Positions 20,927-29,499 of a stretch of DNA of 44,286 nucleotides are shown here, piece after piece. The notes beneath the pieces are model-generated. The model saw nothing but the letters and a program-made list of their open reading frames with translations. It searched no databases and had not been told where the DNA came from. This DNA is from Lachnospiraceae bacterium AC3007 (GTDB taxonomy: Bacteria; Bacillota; Clostridia; Lachnospirales; Lachnospiraceae): assembly GCA_000621405.1 (NCBI GenBank), contig JHYK01000023.1, positions 1-44,286 of the forward strand, in the 5' to 3' direction. How positions within the stretch are numbered: the stretch's first letter is position 1; every line of letters starts with the position of its first letter. A program made the position numbers and the translations under genes.

Positions 20927-21633
20927 GAGATATTTTGATCAACGGGCTTGAGTCCCTGAATATTTCTTATACTGATAAGATGGTTGAAGACGTTGATGCT
21001 CTGTATGAGATGCTGTCCGAAAGAAATAAGTCGGTAAATCTTACAAGGATCATTGACAAAGAGGAATACTATACCAAACACATCCTGGATTCATTACTTA
21101 TAGTAAAAACATATGATCCTGATGGAAAAAAAATATTGGATGTAGGAACAGGGGCCGGGTTTCCGGGTCTTCCACTCAAGATTTTTTTCCCTGATATTAA
21201 TATTGTTCTTCTGGACAGTGTAAATAAAAAACTTCTGTTTATTCAGGATGTGATAGATGAGCTTGGATTGAAAGGCGCAACAGTTGTCCACGGCAGAGCA
21301 GAAGATCTCGGACATGATACAGAATATCGTGAAAGATTTGATGCGGTTGTCAGCAGAGCTGTTGCCGACATGTCTGTTCTGTCTGAATATTGCATTCCTT
21401 TTTCCAGGGTCGGGGGCAGCTTTATCTCCTACAAAGCATATGACTCCGACTCTGAGATCGATGCTTCCTGTAACTCCGTAAGGATCCTTTCCGGTTCTCT
21501 TCCTGTCATAACCGGAGCAGTTATTCCCGGTACGGATATAGAGAGAAAACTGGTCAGGGTAGATAAGATCTCCGAAACTGATCCACGTTATCCCAGATCA
21601 CCGAAACAGATTTCCAAAGATCCGCTTCTATAA
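20923..21633 (+). CDS. rsmG: 16S rRNA (guanine-527-N7)-methyltransferase
   Basis: 236 residues. A Rossmann-fold SAM methyltransferase acting on 16S rRNA near the decoding site; in other bacteria its loss gives low-level streptomycin resistance. The SAM motif is ILDVGTGAGFPGLPLK, followed by DSVNKKLLFIQDV and VHGRAEDLG. The start overlaps the mnmG stop by 4 bases. The C-terminus contains the conserved KISETDPRYPRSPKQISKDPL. Confidence 0.95.
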   Translation: MRDILINGLESLNISYTDKMVEDVDALYEMLSERNKSVNLTRIIDKEEYYTKHILDSLLIVKTYDPDGKKILDVGTGAGFPGLPLKIFFPDINIVLLDSVNKKLLFIQDVIDELGLKGATVVHGRAEDLGHDTEYRERFDAVVSRAVADMSVLSEYCIPFSRVGGSFISYKAYDSDSEIDASCNSVRILSGSLPVITGAVIPGTDIERKLVRVDKISETDPRYPRSPKQISKDPLL

Positions 21634-21668
21634 TCTTTTCATTTTGTCTTATCAGGGAATCTTTGTTC

Positions 21669-21684
21669 GGTTCCACGTGAAACA
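21669..21684. promoter_or_regulatory. parS: parS-like centromere site (14 of 16)
   Basis: GGTTCCACGTGAAACA differs from the parS consensus TGTTTCACGTGAAACA at two positions in the left half; the right half and centre are perfect. It lies in the rsmG-parA gap, 84 bases left of a perfect site. Confidence 0.75.
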
Positions 21685-21752
21685 TTTTTAAAAAATACCA
21701 TCTTTTGGATTTGATTAAAATATCGGATCTAAATATTGCGGTACATATAAAA

Positions 21753-21768
21753 TGTTTCACGTGAAACA
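21753..21768. promoter_or_regulatory. parS: parS centromere site (perfect)
   Basis: The 16-base palindrome TGTTTCACGTGAAACA is an exact match to the conserved ParB-binding site. It lies ~110 bases before the parA start, so ParB spreading from here may also affect parAB expression. Confidence 0.96.
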
Positions 21769-21880
21769 ATCTCAACATAATCCACACATTCAACAAAATG
21801 CTTTAATATATAGAATGAGAAATATAAAAGTGTTATAGTATTGTGCTAGACAAAACATACTTATGATTAGGAGAACAAAA

Positions 21881-22639
21881 GTGGGAAGAATAATATCTAT
21901 AGCAAATCAGAAAGGCGGAGTCGGAAAGTCCACCACTGCTATCAATCTATGCGCATGTCTTGCAGAAAAAGGAAAGAAGGTCCTGCTGGTAGACAGTGAT
22001 CCTCAGGGAAATACGACAACAGGTCTCGGACAGGAAAAAAATCAGATAGAGAACACGATCTATGATCTGTATCTAGGAAGCGAGACTATACAGCAGTGTA
22101 TAATGAAAGATGTCTGCGAAAATCTGGATCTGATACCGGCTAATGTAAATTTCTCTGCAGCTGAGATAGAGCTGATAGGAATAGAGAATAAAGAATTCAT
22201 TCTCAGAAATGAACTTGACTATGTGAAGAATAATTATGACTATATCATAATAGACTGTCCGCCGAGTCTTTCTCTGCTCACGGTCAATGCCATGTCTGCG
22301 TCGGATACAGTCATAGTTCCGATCCAGTGTGAGTATTATGCGCTGGAAGGATTATCACAGCTGATTCATACAGTCAATCTGGTAAAAGACAGACTGAATC
22401 CGGATCTGGATCTGGAGGGAGTCGTATTTACCATGTATGATTCCAGGACAAATCTTTCGCAGCAGGTAGTGGATAATGTAAAAGAAAACCTGCCCAGCAA
22501 TATATTTGAAGTGATCATACCAAGAAGCATTCGTCTTGCCGAGGCTCCAAGTTACGGTCAGCCGATAACAATATATGATGCAAAAAGCGCCGGAGCTGAA
22601 AGCTATAGAAAACTGGCAGAAGAAGTGATTAAGAGATAA
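21881..22639 (+). CDS. parA: Chromosome partitioning ATPase ParA (Soj)
   Basis: 252 residues. The deviant Walker A motif is QKGGVGKST with the signature lysine near residue 11; DSDPQGN and [15 protein letters not shown] follow. Soj also regulates DnaA in B. subtilis. I choose the GTG at 21881: AGGAG lies 7 bases before it, and the protein then begins [13 protein letters not shown] like its homologues; an ATG 18 bases upstream lacks a site. It is followed by parB after 17 bases. Confidence 0.95.
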   Translation: MGRIISIANQKGGVGKSTTAINLCACLAEKGKKVLLVDSDPQGNTTTGLGQEKNQIENTIYDLYLGSETIQQCIMKDVCENLDLIPANVNFSAAEIELIGIENKEFILRNELDYVKNNYDYIIIDCPPSLSLLTVNAMSASDTVIVPIQCEYYALEGLSQLIHTVNLVKDRLNPDLDLEGVVFTMYDSRTNLSQQVVDNVKENLPSNIFEVIIPRSIRLAEAPSYGQPITIYDAKSAGAESYRKLAEEVIKR

Positions 22640-22656
22640 TTCAGAAGGGGATAACA

Positions 22657-23553
22657 ATGGCACCAAAAAGAGGATTAGGAAAAGGACTTGATTCACTTAT
22701 CCCGGGCGGAGTGAAAGTGAATTCTGCCAAACCGGGAAAGAGCGCGCTGGTAGATGAAAAAGATATCATCATAAAAGTCGATATCAACAAGGTCGAGCCG
22801 GACAGGAATCAGCCCAGAAAAGCATTCAATGAAGACAAGCTGAATGAACTGGCTGATTCTATAAAAGAGCACGGAATAGTCGAGCCTCTTATAGTACAGA
22901 AAAAAGATGACTATTATGAGATAGTTGCCGGTGAAAGAAGATGGAGAGCAGCCAAACTGGCGGATCTCAAAGAAGTACCTATCATAGTGAAGGAATTTGT
23001 CACCGAACAGGAAAAGGTGACGATCCAGTTGATAGAGAACATACAGAGAGAAGATCTTAATCCTATAGATGAAGCAATGTCCTACAAAAGGCTCATCGAA
23101 GAATTCGGGATGAAGCAGGATGAAGTGGCTGACAGTGTAGGGAAAAACAGGACTACGATCTCCAACTCCATGAGACTGCTGAATCTGGCAGACGAAGTTC
23201 AGAAAATGCTGATAGACGAGATGCTTTCTCCAGGTCATGCAAGAGCATTGCTTGGGGTCAGCGATAAGAGTCAGCAGGCAGAGATAGCAAACAAAGTATT
23301 CGACGAAAAAATGTCGGTACGTGAAACGGAAAAATATGTAAAATCTCTCAGCAAACCAAAGAGAAAAAAGAAGTTGACGCCTGAAGCACTACAGCTCATA
23401 TACAGACAGCTGGAGGATAAGATCCGTGAGAAGGTCGGGGCCAAGGTCACCATCAAGGCAGCCGATGATAAAAAAGGACGGATCGAAATAGAATATTATT
23501 CTCAGGACGAACTGGAGTCCATAGTAGAAAAGATATCTAAAGGAGACAAATGA
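22657..23553 (+). CDS. parB: Chromosome partitioning protein ParB (Spo0J)
   Basis: 298 residues. It begins MAPKRGLGKGLDSLIPG, the ParA-stimulating N-terminus. The CTPase/clamp motif GERRWRAAKLA and the ENIQREDLNPIDEA segment are present, then the helix-turn-helix (KQDEVADSVGKNRTTISNSM) that reads parS, and a C-terminal dimerization region. It loads on the parS sites upstream of parA and spreads. The stop overlaps the next gene. Confidence 0.95.
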   Translation: MAPKRGLGKGLDSLIPGGVKVNSAKPGKSALVDEKDIIIKVDINKVEPDRNQPRKAFNEDKLNELADSIKEHGIVEPLIVQKKDDYYEIVAGERRWRAAKLADLKEVPIIVKEFVTEQEKVTIQLIENIQREDLNPIDEAMSYKRLIEEFGMKQDEVADSVGKNRTTISNSMRLLNLADEVQKMLIDEMLSPGHARALLGVSDKSQQAEIANKVFDEKMSVRETEKYVKSLSKPKRKKKLTPEALQLIYRQLEDKIREKVGAKVTIKAADDKKGRIEIEYYSQDELESIVEKISKGDK

Positions 23554-24092
23554 TGGAAGATTCCTTATTACAAGAGATAGGTATAGATCCGATCGTATAT
23601 ATTGCGATACTGTTCTTTGCCGTAATCTCTCTTGCTGTCCTATATATTGTACAGCAAAGCAAATACAGAAAAATGGAAAAAAGGTTCCGTGCTTTTATGA
23701 TGGGACAGGACGGATCAAGCCTTGAAGAAAAGATGATGCTCCTCTTCTCGGATGTAAGGAAGCTGAAGGAACATGATCTTATTCACAGAAATGATATAAA
23801 AGAAATACAGCGGATACTTCTGACCTGCTTCCAGAAAGTAGGGATCGTGAAGTATGATGCATTCAGAGAAATGGGAGGACAACTTTCATTTTCGATCGCC
23901 CTGCTTGACCGGATGGATAATGGATTTGTGATGAACTCGGTCCATTCCGCAAGCAGCAGCTATGTCTATACAAAAGAGATAGAAAACGGAGAATGCGCCA
24001 TAGAACTCAGCGGAGAAGAAAAAGAAGCACTGAAGATAGCTATCAATTCAGCTCCGGCAGTAACAGCTATGCCGTCTGAGAAGGATGACTGA
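23550..24092 (+). CDS. DUF4446 family membrane-anchored protein
   Basis: 180 residues. One N-terminal TM segment (~15-36, YIAILFFAVISLAVLYIV), then a charged region and a cytosolic domain with RNDIKEIQ, GIVKYDAFREMGGQLSFSIALLD and SSYVYTKEI. These match the DUF4446 family, which commonly follows parB in Clostridia; its function is unknown. The first ATG overlaps the parB stop; the ATG 3 bases later has a better distance to GGAG, so the true start could be 23553. The stop overlaps the next start by one base. Confidence 0.85.
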   Translation: MMEDSLLQEIGIDPIVYIAILFFAVISLAVLYIVQQSKYRKMEKRFRAFMMGQDGSSLEEKMMLLFSDVRKLKEHDLIHRNDIKEIQRILLTCFQKVGIVKYDAFREMGGQLSFSIALLDRMDNGFVMNSVHSASSSYVYTKEIENGECAIELSGEEKEALKIAINSAPAVTAMPSEKDD

Positions 24093-24970
24093 TGTCTCAC
24101 AGATTCATGCGCTCCATCGGTTTTTCTGAGGAAAAGACCACAAAAGAGATAAAAAAAATACTGAAACTGGTTTTGATGTCCCCGACTGAAAAGCAGTATG
24201 TCACTCTGCCGGATGATTCCATCGCTGTGGAATACAGAAAAGAATTTTCGGATTCTTTTGGTATCGCTGTATGCGGTGAATTCTCAGACGAAGCAGAATT
24301 TGATTATGAATTTTATTATCCCTACCTGAAAGGGCAATACGTATCCACTACGACAGATATAGAGCTCGAGCGTCTCTCTGAAAAGGAATCATATGAAGGT
24401 GTATTTGATGACACCAGAGTTGGTATCTCCATAATCTTCAGACTCTCAAACAGACTGGATTATCTGAAACTGCTGATGAGAGATGATGTCCACGCAGTAA
24501 GAAAGCCTATAACTTTGTCAGGTCTTGCCGAAGAAGGAACTATCCTTCTGCCGATAAAAAAAGACAAAAGGCAGATGATCCAGAATAAAAAAGAGACTAT
24601 AGAGCGTAACAAGCTTATCGCAGATGCAAGAGCAGGAGATGAAGAAGCGATCGAGACACTCACGATGAAGGATATCGATATCTATTCGACTATATCCAAA
24701 AAGATCATGAGCGAAGATGTACTCACTCTTGTGGACACCTATGTCATGCCCTTCGGACTGGAGTGCGACAGATATTCCGTAATGGGCGAGATCCTGGATA
24801 TCAACGAAAAGAAAAACGATCTTTCGGGAGAGACAGTTCTTATTATGACTCTTAACTGCAACGATCTTGTTTTTGACATCTGTGTGAATAAAAAGGATCT
24901 TACCGGTGAGCCGATGATAGGAAGAAGATTCAAAGGGAACATCTGGCTCACGGGCAAGATAGACTTCTGA
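24092..24970 (+). CDS. DUF3881 family protein
   Basis: 292 residues, soluble, no signal or membrane segment. The N-terminal MSHRFMRSIGFSE and the overall composition match DUF3881, a family seen mostly in Lachnospiraceae close to parB. Function unknown. It overlaps the DUF4446 gene by one base and is the last of the rightward segregation cluster; the next gene converges on it with a 20-base gap. Confidence 0.77.
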   Translation: MSHRFMRSIGFSEEKTTKEIKKILKLVLMSPTEKQYVTLPDDSIAVEYRKEFSDSFGIAVCGEFSDEAEFDYEFYYPYLKGQYVSTTTDIELERLSEKESYEGVFDDTRVGISIIFRLSNRLDYLKLLMRDDVHAVRKPITLSGLAEEGTILLPIKKDKRQMIQNKKETIERNKLIADARAGDEEAIETLTMKDIDIYSTISKKIMSEDVLTLVDTYVMPFGLECDRYSVMGEILDINEKKNDLSGETVLIMTLNCNDLVFDICVNKKDLTGEPMIGRRFKGNIWLTGKIDF

Positions 24971-24990
24971 TATTCACCGATATACAAAGT

Positions 24991-25665
24991 TCATGTCCTG
25001 GAAAAAGTAACAAGAAGCCGCCGGTCCTTATCATTTCCCCAGCAGGTATACAGAGTCAGAAGCCCCTCTTCATCCATGGGGGCTTTGTATTCATTGATAT
25101 CAACAACCCTGGCATCCTTAAGAGAATATTCGCCGGTGCCTTTCTCCGTAGTGACGTAGGCTTTTGTGGAAGAAGAGTCAAAGTCGTCATCTGTCAGTTT
25201 TTTCAAAGAACCGAACATGCTGCCGTTTTTCATATTGTGGCCGTAGATAAAGGTGTTGTTGTCAGTGATATCAGGCGAATTCTCGTAATCTATGAAGAGG
25301 CAGCCGGCAGGGTTTTTGTTTCCTTCAAATGTTTTTGTAAGATATACGGAATTGTCCCTGCCCCGGACCACGGGATATCTGAGACCAAGATCAGGTATGG
25401 ACAATATGCAGACAAGATCATTGTTGATCTCATAGAGCCTGTCAAAATCAGATCGTGTTTTGGCTTTTGGTTTTCCGGGAGCAGCAGTATCGTCTTCAGG
25501 GGCAGCTTTAATTGTTACCTCATCGGAGATCATATTATTCAGTTGTTCATATTCTCTGTCAGCCATCGAGTACTCCAGAAGATCTTTGATGATAAGAAAG
25601 AAGCAGATAAAGATCACCAGAGAGAAGAATACTGTCAGAGTTTTATTCATTTCATCTTTGGACAT
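24991..25665 (-). CDS. srtB: Class B sortase
   Basis: 224 residues with an N-terminal membrane anchor (~8-27). The catalytic triad is visible: His143 in TFIYGHNMKNGSMFGSLKK, Cys208 in LLTLYTCWGN, and an Arg at 215/216. AGCLFIDYENSP is typical of class B. It should cut a sorting motif and attach the protein to peptidoglycan. The neighbour upstream (25652-28222) has a sorting signal and overlaps this gene by 14 bases, so it is the obvious substrate. GAGG lies 7 bases before the ATG, inside the end of that gene. Confidence 0.92.
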   Translation of the reverse strand: MSKDEMNKTLTVFFSLVIFICFFLIIKDLLEYSMADREYEQLNNMISDEVTIKAAPEDDTAAPGKPKAKTRSDFDRLYEINNDLVCILSIPDLGLRYPVVRGRDNSVYLTKTFEGNKNPAGCLFIDYENSPDITDNNTFIYGHNMKNGSMFGSLKKLTDDDFDSSSTKAYVTTEKGTGEYSLKDARVVDINEYKAPMDEEGLLTLYTCWGNDKDRRLLVTFSRT

Positions 25666-28222
25666 TGTTTAACCTCACGATCATTATTCCGGCAAATGAA
25701 CACAGAGCGATAAGGAGCAGGACCATGATATTAGAACTGTCTCCGGTTGGGACTTTTCTCTCTCCGAGGACACCTGCATTCGGTTTCGTCTTTACTTCCT
25801 CGGGCTCCATTCGTTTGCCAAGCACTTGGAGTTTTGTGACCATCGGGATATTAAATCCGACTTCATTTGTGGGATACTTCATATCCGATATTGTCATATA
25901 GGCAGTATTGGTGATTTTCTGAGAGGAAGATGAACCCTTTACTCTGGCCTGAAGATCAACTGTTTTCGACGATCCGGCAGGAACATCCTTAAGGATCCAG
26001 GTTACCAGATTATTGTTGTTATTTCCTCCGTCGCTGATCCCGGTAATTTCCAGAGCCTCCATGAAGTTGTCTTCTATACGGATATCGGCTTTCTTCGAAG
26101 ATGTATTTTTTACGGTAATATAGAAAGTCACAGTCTCACCGTCGGGAATATCTTTTCCGTCGACGGATATCCCGTTTTGCTTTACTTCTTTTTTCGGCTT
26201 TTCGGGGACCCAGTTTTCGACTTTGTTTGAAGAGACCGAAATACCGTCGACTTTTACGGCAGCCTGATTGATATAAGTCTTTCCTTCCTGGAGAGCTTTG
26301 ACCTTAAATTCAACCTTTCTTTCTTCACCGGGCTTCAGATGAAGCTCCCAGACAACATCTCCGTTCTTTAAGGAGCCGCTGTTGTCCGCGCTGATGAAAT
26401 TCATTCCTTCCGGGAGATGATCCGTTATCCGGATATCCTTTTCAGAGGAAGCGGTATTCTTAAATGAGATATGATAGGAGATCTCCTGATCCTTTTGAAT
26501 AAAAGTCTCGTTTATATCTTTCCCTTCTTTATCATGTACAGACTTTACCGGGTCGGGGGGCAGAGGATTTTCAACTGTGTTGGACATCAGATTGATGCTT
26601 TCAAATGTCATCATGGCATAATTGGATATCGTCTTACCCTTTTCGGAAAGGACCCTGACCTTCATTCTGACAGATCCCTCGGATAAAGGTTCTGCCCGGA
26701 TCTTCCAGACAACCCCGCCGTCTGAAAAGACGCCGTTTTCAGTAGAAGAGACATATTCGGTGCCGGCAGGAAGCTTATCCGATATGGTGATATCAGCCTG
26801 ACGGGACAGAGGATTTTTATAAGAGATATCGTAAGTGATGATATCTCCGGCTCTGACAAATTTTCCGTTGATAAAATCTCCGTTCTCATCAAGCGCTTTT
26901 TTAACCGGGGGATCCGGCTTTGTATATATGACTTTTATGTGATGGTCCGATCGAACATTACTGAAATGATATTCTTTCTTATGCTCGAGTGCAGGAATGA
27001 TCCCCTCATCTACCGTTATACTGTCAAGGACATATCCTTCGTTCGGACTGTACTCGATCTTCTTGTCGCTTCCGAAAAGGACGTTCTCATCATCCGGTGT
27101 GATAGTGCCGTTGATTGCTTCGGTTGTTATCTTCCTGTAGGGAAGTTTGTATACCACAGCGATCTCATGGTCCTTGGTGATGTTTTTGAATTCATATGAA
27201 TCCGGAAAAGCAGCTGTATCGACCGGGGTACCATCCACGGTCACAGAATCCAGCACATGATCAGGATTGGGGCTGTATGTTATCTTTCTGTCCGTATTGT
27301 AGACTATGCCGGAGATATCGGGAGTGATGCTGCCGTTTACGACAGATGTTCTTATATTATAAGTTACATGCAGAGTCGTCAGATCAAGACTCCATCCTAT
27401 CCCGAAACCTCCGGATCTTCTCTTATCTTCTATATACAGTGTGTTCTCTGTTCCGTCCAGGCAGAAAAGAACGGAAGCGACATAGTACAGAGGATTATTG
27501 ATATTTTCTTCATAATAGACGCCGTTCAGCCTGAAGGTACGTTTTTCATTATCCGGAACCGCACCGTCACTGTAACCCTGCGGTCCGTTACCGTAACAGT
27601 CCAGGCTGCCCAACGGCCGGTAGGAGAGCTGGGAGTTTTCAGAAAGATATACCTGTTTGTTGTTATCTATTGCGGCGTATTCATCCATATTCAGACCGTT
27701 GATGCATATGAAGGCATCAGACATATCTATGGGAGTCCGGGAGGGATCATCCGAGTAATAAAAGACGAACTTTTGCCGGACGGAGTCCCCGTCATAATGG
27801 AAGTTGCTTCTGAAACGGTAGGGAATACAGATGTAGCTGCCATCTCTCTCTCCAAAATCAGTTTTCTTTGCAAAATCAGAAAAGGTGATCACCACAGAAA
27901 TATCTCTGTCATGAAATCTTCCGACATGTCCGTATTCGGCGGTAACCCTTCCTTCGTTTGTATTTACGATACGGGCATTTTCCGCAAAGGAATACGCACT
28001 GACATCTTTATAGTCTTTTCCGACAGGAGAGGTGCCTATGAGATTCTGACCTGTATTATCATAGAATGTCAGTTTCTCTAAGCGCTCCACGTCTTCTTTT
28101 GTCAAAGTCTTTGCCTTTCCGATACCGGCATACGCTGCTGATGAGAAGATCACCAGAGTGATGACCGAGAAAAAAACGGATAGGAAAATAAAAGCAAATA
28201 TGTTATTGATCAACTTTGCCAT
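25652..28222 (-). CDS. Sortase-anchored surface protein with DUF11 repeats
   Basis: 856 residues. Signal peptide 1-32 (ends SSAAYA). Residues ~33-290 are an N-terminal domain I do not recognise. Two repeats with the pattern G(S/T)ITPD...YSPN..(Y/H)VLDS(I/V)TVD lie at ~290-430, the bacterial repeat type common in Clostridia surface proteins. Three DUF11-like beta domains follow (~430-790; each has K-x-V/A...ISDKLP, TDHLPEG or EDNFMEA). The C-terminus has VPTGD (824-828), a hydrophobic helix and a short Arg/Asn tail, i.e. a sorting signal. The tandem stalk and paired sortase suggest a wall-anchored adhesin or pilin-like protein. GAGGAGG precedes the ATG. Confidence 0.8.
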   Translation of the reverse strand: MAKLINNIFAFIFLSVFFSVITLVIFSSAAYAGIGKAKTLTKEDVERLEKLTFYDNTGQNLIGTSPVGKDYKDVSAYSFAENARIVNTNEGRVTAEYGHVGRFHDRDISVVITFSDFAKKTDFGERDGSYICIPYRFRSNFHYDGDSVRQKFVFYYSDDPSRTPIDMSDAFICINGLNMDEYAAIDNNKQVYLSENSQLSYRPLGSLDCYGNGPQGYSDGAVPDNEKRTFRLNGVYYEENINNPLYYVASVLFCLDGTENTLYIEDKRRSGGFGIGWSLDLTTLHVTYNIRTSVVNGSITPDISGIVYNTDRKITYSPNPDHVLDSVTVDGTPVDTAAFPDSYEFKNITKDHEIAVVYKLPYRKITTEAINGTITPDDENVLFGSDKKIEYSPNEGYVLDSITVDEGIIPALEHKKEYHFSNVRSDHHIKVIYTKPDPPVKKALDENGDFINGKFVRAGDIITYDISYKNPLSRQADITISDKLPAGTEYVSSTENGVFSDGGVVWKIRAEPLSEGSVRMKVRVLSEKGKTISNYAMMTFESINLMSNTVENPLPPDPVKSVHDKEGKDINETFIQKDQEISYHISFKNTASSEKDIRITDHLPEGMNFISADNSGSLKNGDVVWELHLKPGEERKVEFKVKALQEGKTYINQAAVKVDGISVSSNKVENWVPEKPKKEVKQNGISVDGKDIPDGETVTFYITVKNTSSKKADIRIEDNFMEALEITGISDGGNNNNNLVTWILKDVPAGSSKTVDLQARVKGSSSSQKITNTAYMTISDMKYPTNEVGFNIPMVTKLQVLGKRMEPEEVKTKPNAGVLGERKVPTGDSSNIMVLLLIALCSFAGIMIVRLNNVQR

Positions 28223-28370
28223 AAGAACCTCCTCAATATGAAATTAAAGAATAAGAAGTTACTGTGCTTTGTTCGCTGAAATCTGCTGCCGTAAAATACG
28301 GCCTGATGCTTCCTTTCGGAAATAGAATGAAATGTGATGTATCATCTTTGATCAGCATTTCTGCTAAAGA
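28223..28370 (-). promoter_or_regulatory. Long structured 5' leader of the sortase operon
   Basis: The leader between the promoter and the surface-protein start holds several hairpins on the minus strand: AGCA-GAAA-TGCT, TTCC-GAAA-GGAA, and GCCGTA/TACGGC, the first two with GNRA loops, and a CTGAT/ATCAG pair that could enclose the middle ones. I cannot match it to a named riboswitch (it lacks the c-di-GMP-I and II consensus segments). Its length and structure suggest post-transcriptional control. Confidence 0.35.
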
Positions 28371-28377
28371 TTCGATT

Positions 28378-28406
28378 ATATTATCCCAGAAGAATTTTTT
28401 TGTCAA
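28378..28406 (-). promoter_or_regulatory. Promoter of the surface protein-sortase operon
   Basis: Minus-strand perfect TTGACA (28401-28406), 17-base spacer, TAATAT (28378-28383). It implies an untranslated leader of ~145 bases before the ATG at 28222. Confidence 0.75.
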
Positions 28407-28431
28407 TAGGATTTATGATAGAATACCTTTT

Positions 28432-29499
28432 ATGAAAAAGCGGGTTGGCTACTTTGATATAGCGAAGGGATTGGGCATTATACTTGTGGTCATAGCCCAT
28501 ATCGAATATATGCCCCTTGAGATGAGGGAATATATCGTGACCTTTCATATGCCGGTCTTCTTTGTGATAAGCGGAATGCTCATGAACCTTACGTCCGAAA
28601 AGGACCGGAGCGCAAAGATCCTTCTTATCCATAAGCTGAAAGGGATCATGCTCCCTTATCTTGTCTTCTCAGTTATCTTCCCTCTGATCGAGCTGATAAG
28701 GTCTGCAATAGCCGGCGGGGAATACACTGCAAATATCTTTCTTCAGGATTTACTGGTGGGCCTTTCCACGACGGGAATATCCGTGCTCTGGTTCTTACCG
28801 GCTCTTTTCTTCTCGGAGCTCCTTGTTTTGGCGATAATTAAGAATCTGAAAAGACCTTTGCTGCTCCTGCCGGTTGTCCTGGCATATATACTGCTGTGGA
28901 GAGTACCGTATCTCTTTCCCGGCATGGGACTCACCATGTGGAGGATAATGTTCTGCAGCATACTGGTAGGTATCGGCTATCTGCTGTATCCTCTGATAAA
29001 AAAGGCACAGGAATACCCGCTGATAGATCTTCCCGTGGCGGCAGTCCTTTTTACGGCGCTGTATTTTACCGGCATGCAAAACGGCATAGTGGATCTGCAT
29101 TATATAATAATGGGAAACAAGCCGCTTTATTATCTCAATGCGACAATGGGATCGCTGGGTCTTATCCTTTTAGCCGTCTTTATTGATGCCGGATATCTTA
29201 AGCCCTTAAGCCGTCTTTTGCAGTTTTACGGAAAATACAGCCTTATCATCATGCTGACGCATATCAATTTCTTTATCCTGTATATTGCGGAAAGACTGGC
29301 GTTTGCCATATCCAATGCATCCATACATGCCAAGGACCTGATAATGAACCTTTCATCCCTTGTCATTACCATGGTCATAGAGACAGTCGTGATTTTGTTG
29401 TGGGAGAGAATAAAGAAGTGTGTTATACTAATCCCTGTAGGCATAAGAGCCAAATACTTACCACGATCAAAGAAAGGAAGTAAAAATGGGACTGATTAA
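28432..29499 (+). CDS. Acyltransferase 3 family membrane protein
   Basis: 355 residues from the ATG at 28432, where homology starts: RVGYFDIAKGLGIILVVIAH, with the family His, then FHMPVFFVISGMLM. About ten TM segments. Family members O-acylate cell-surface sugars or peptidoglycan. The frame is open upstream, but those residues are not family-like. The 3' end overlaps the SPFH gene by 14 bases. No clear promoter or ribosome site was found. Confidence 0.82.
   Translation: MKKRVGYFDIAKGLGIILVVIAHIEYMPLEMREYIVTFHMPVFFVISGMLMNLTSEKDRSAKILLIHKLKGIMLPYLVFSVIFPLIELIRSAIAGGEYTANIFLQDLLVGLSTTGISVLWFLPALFFSELLVLAIIKNLKRPLLLLPVVLAYILLWRVPYLFPGMGLTMWRIMFCSILVGIGYLLYPLIKKAQEYPLIDLPVAAVLFTALYFTGMQNGIVDLHYIIMGNKPLYYLNATMGSLGLILLAVFIDAGYLKPLSRLLQFYGKYSLIIMLTHINFFILYIAERLAFAISNASIHAKDLIMNLSSLVITMVIETVVILLWERIKKCVILIPVGIRAKYLPRSKKGSKNGTD

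Noticed and set aside
21554-21796. Minus-strand open frame in the rsmG-parA gap containing FHVKHF and MFHVEP
   Set aside because: The peptide is the translation of the two parS palindromes; it overlaps the rsmG end and has no family resemblance or ribosome site.
23311-23326. A parS site inside parB
   Set aside because: Only the right half (ACGTGAAAC) matches; the left half does not form the palindrome.
28223-28370. Leader as a c-di-GMP riboswitch
   Set aside because: The conserved segments of both known c-di-GMP classes are absent; only generic hairpins can be supported.
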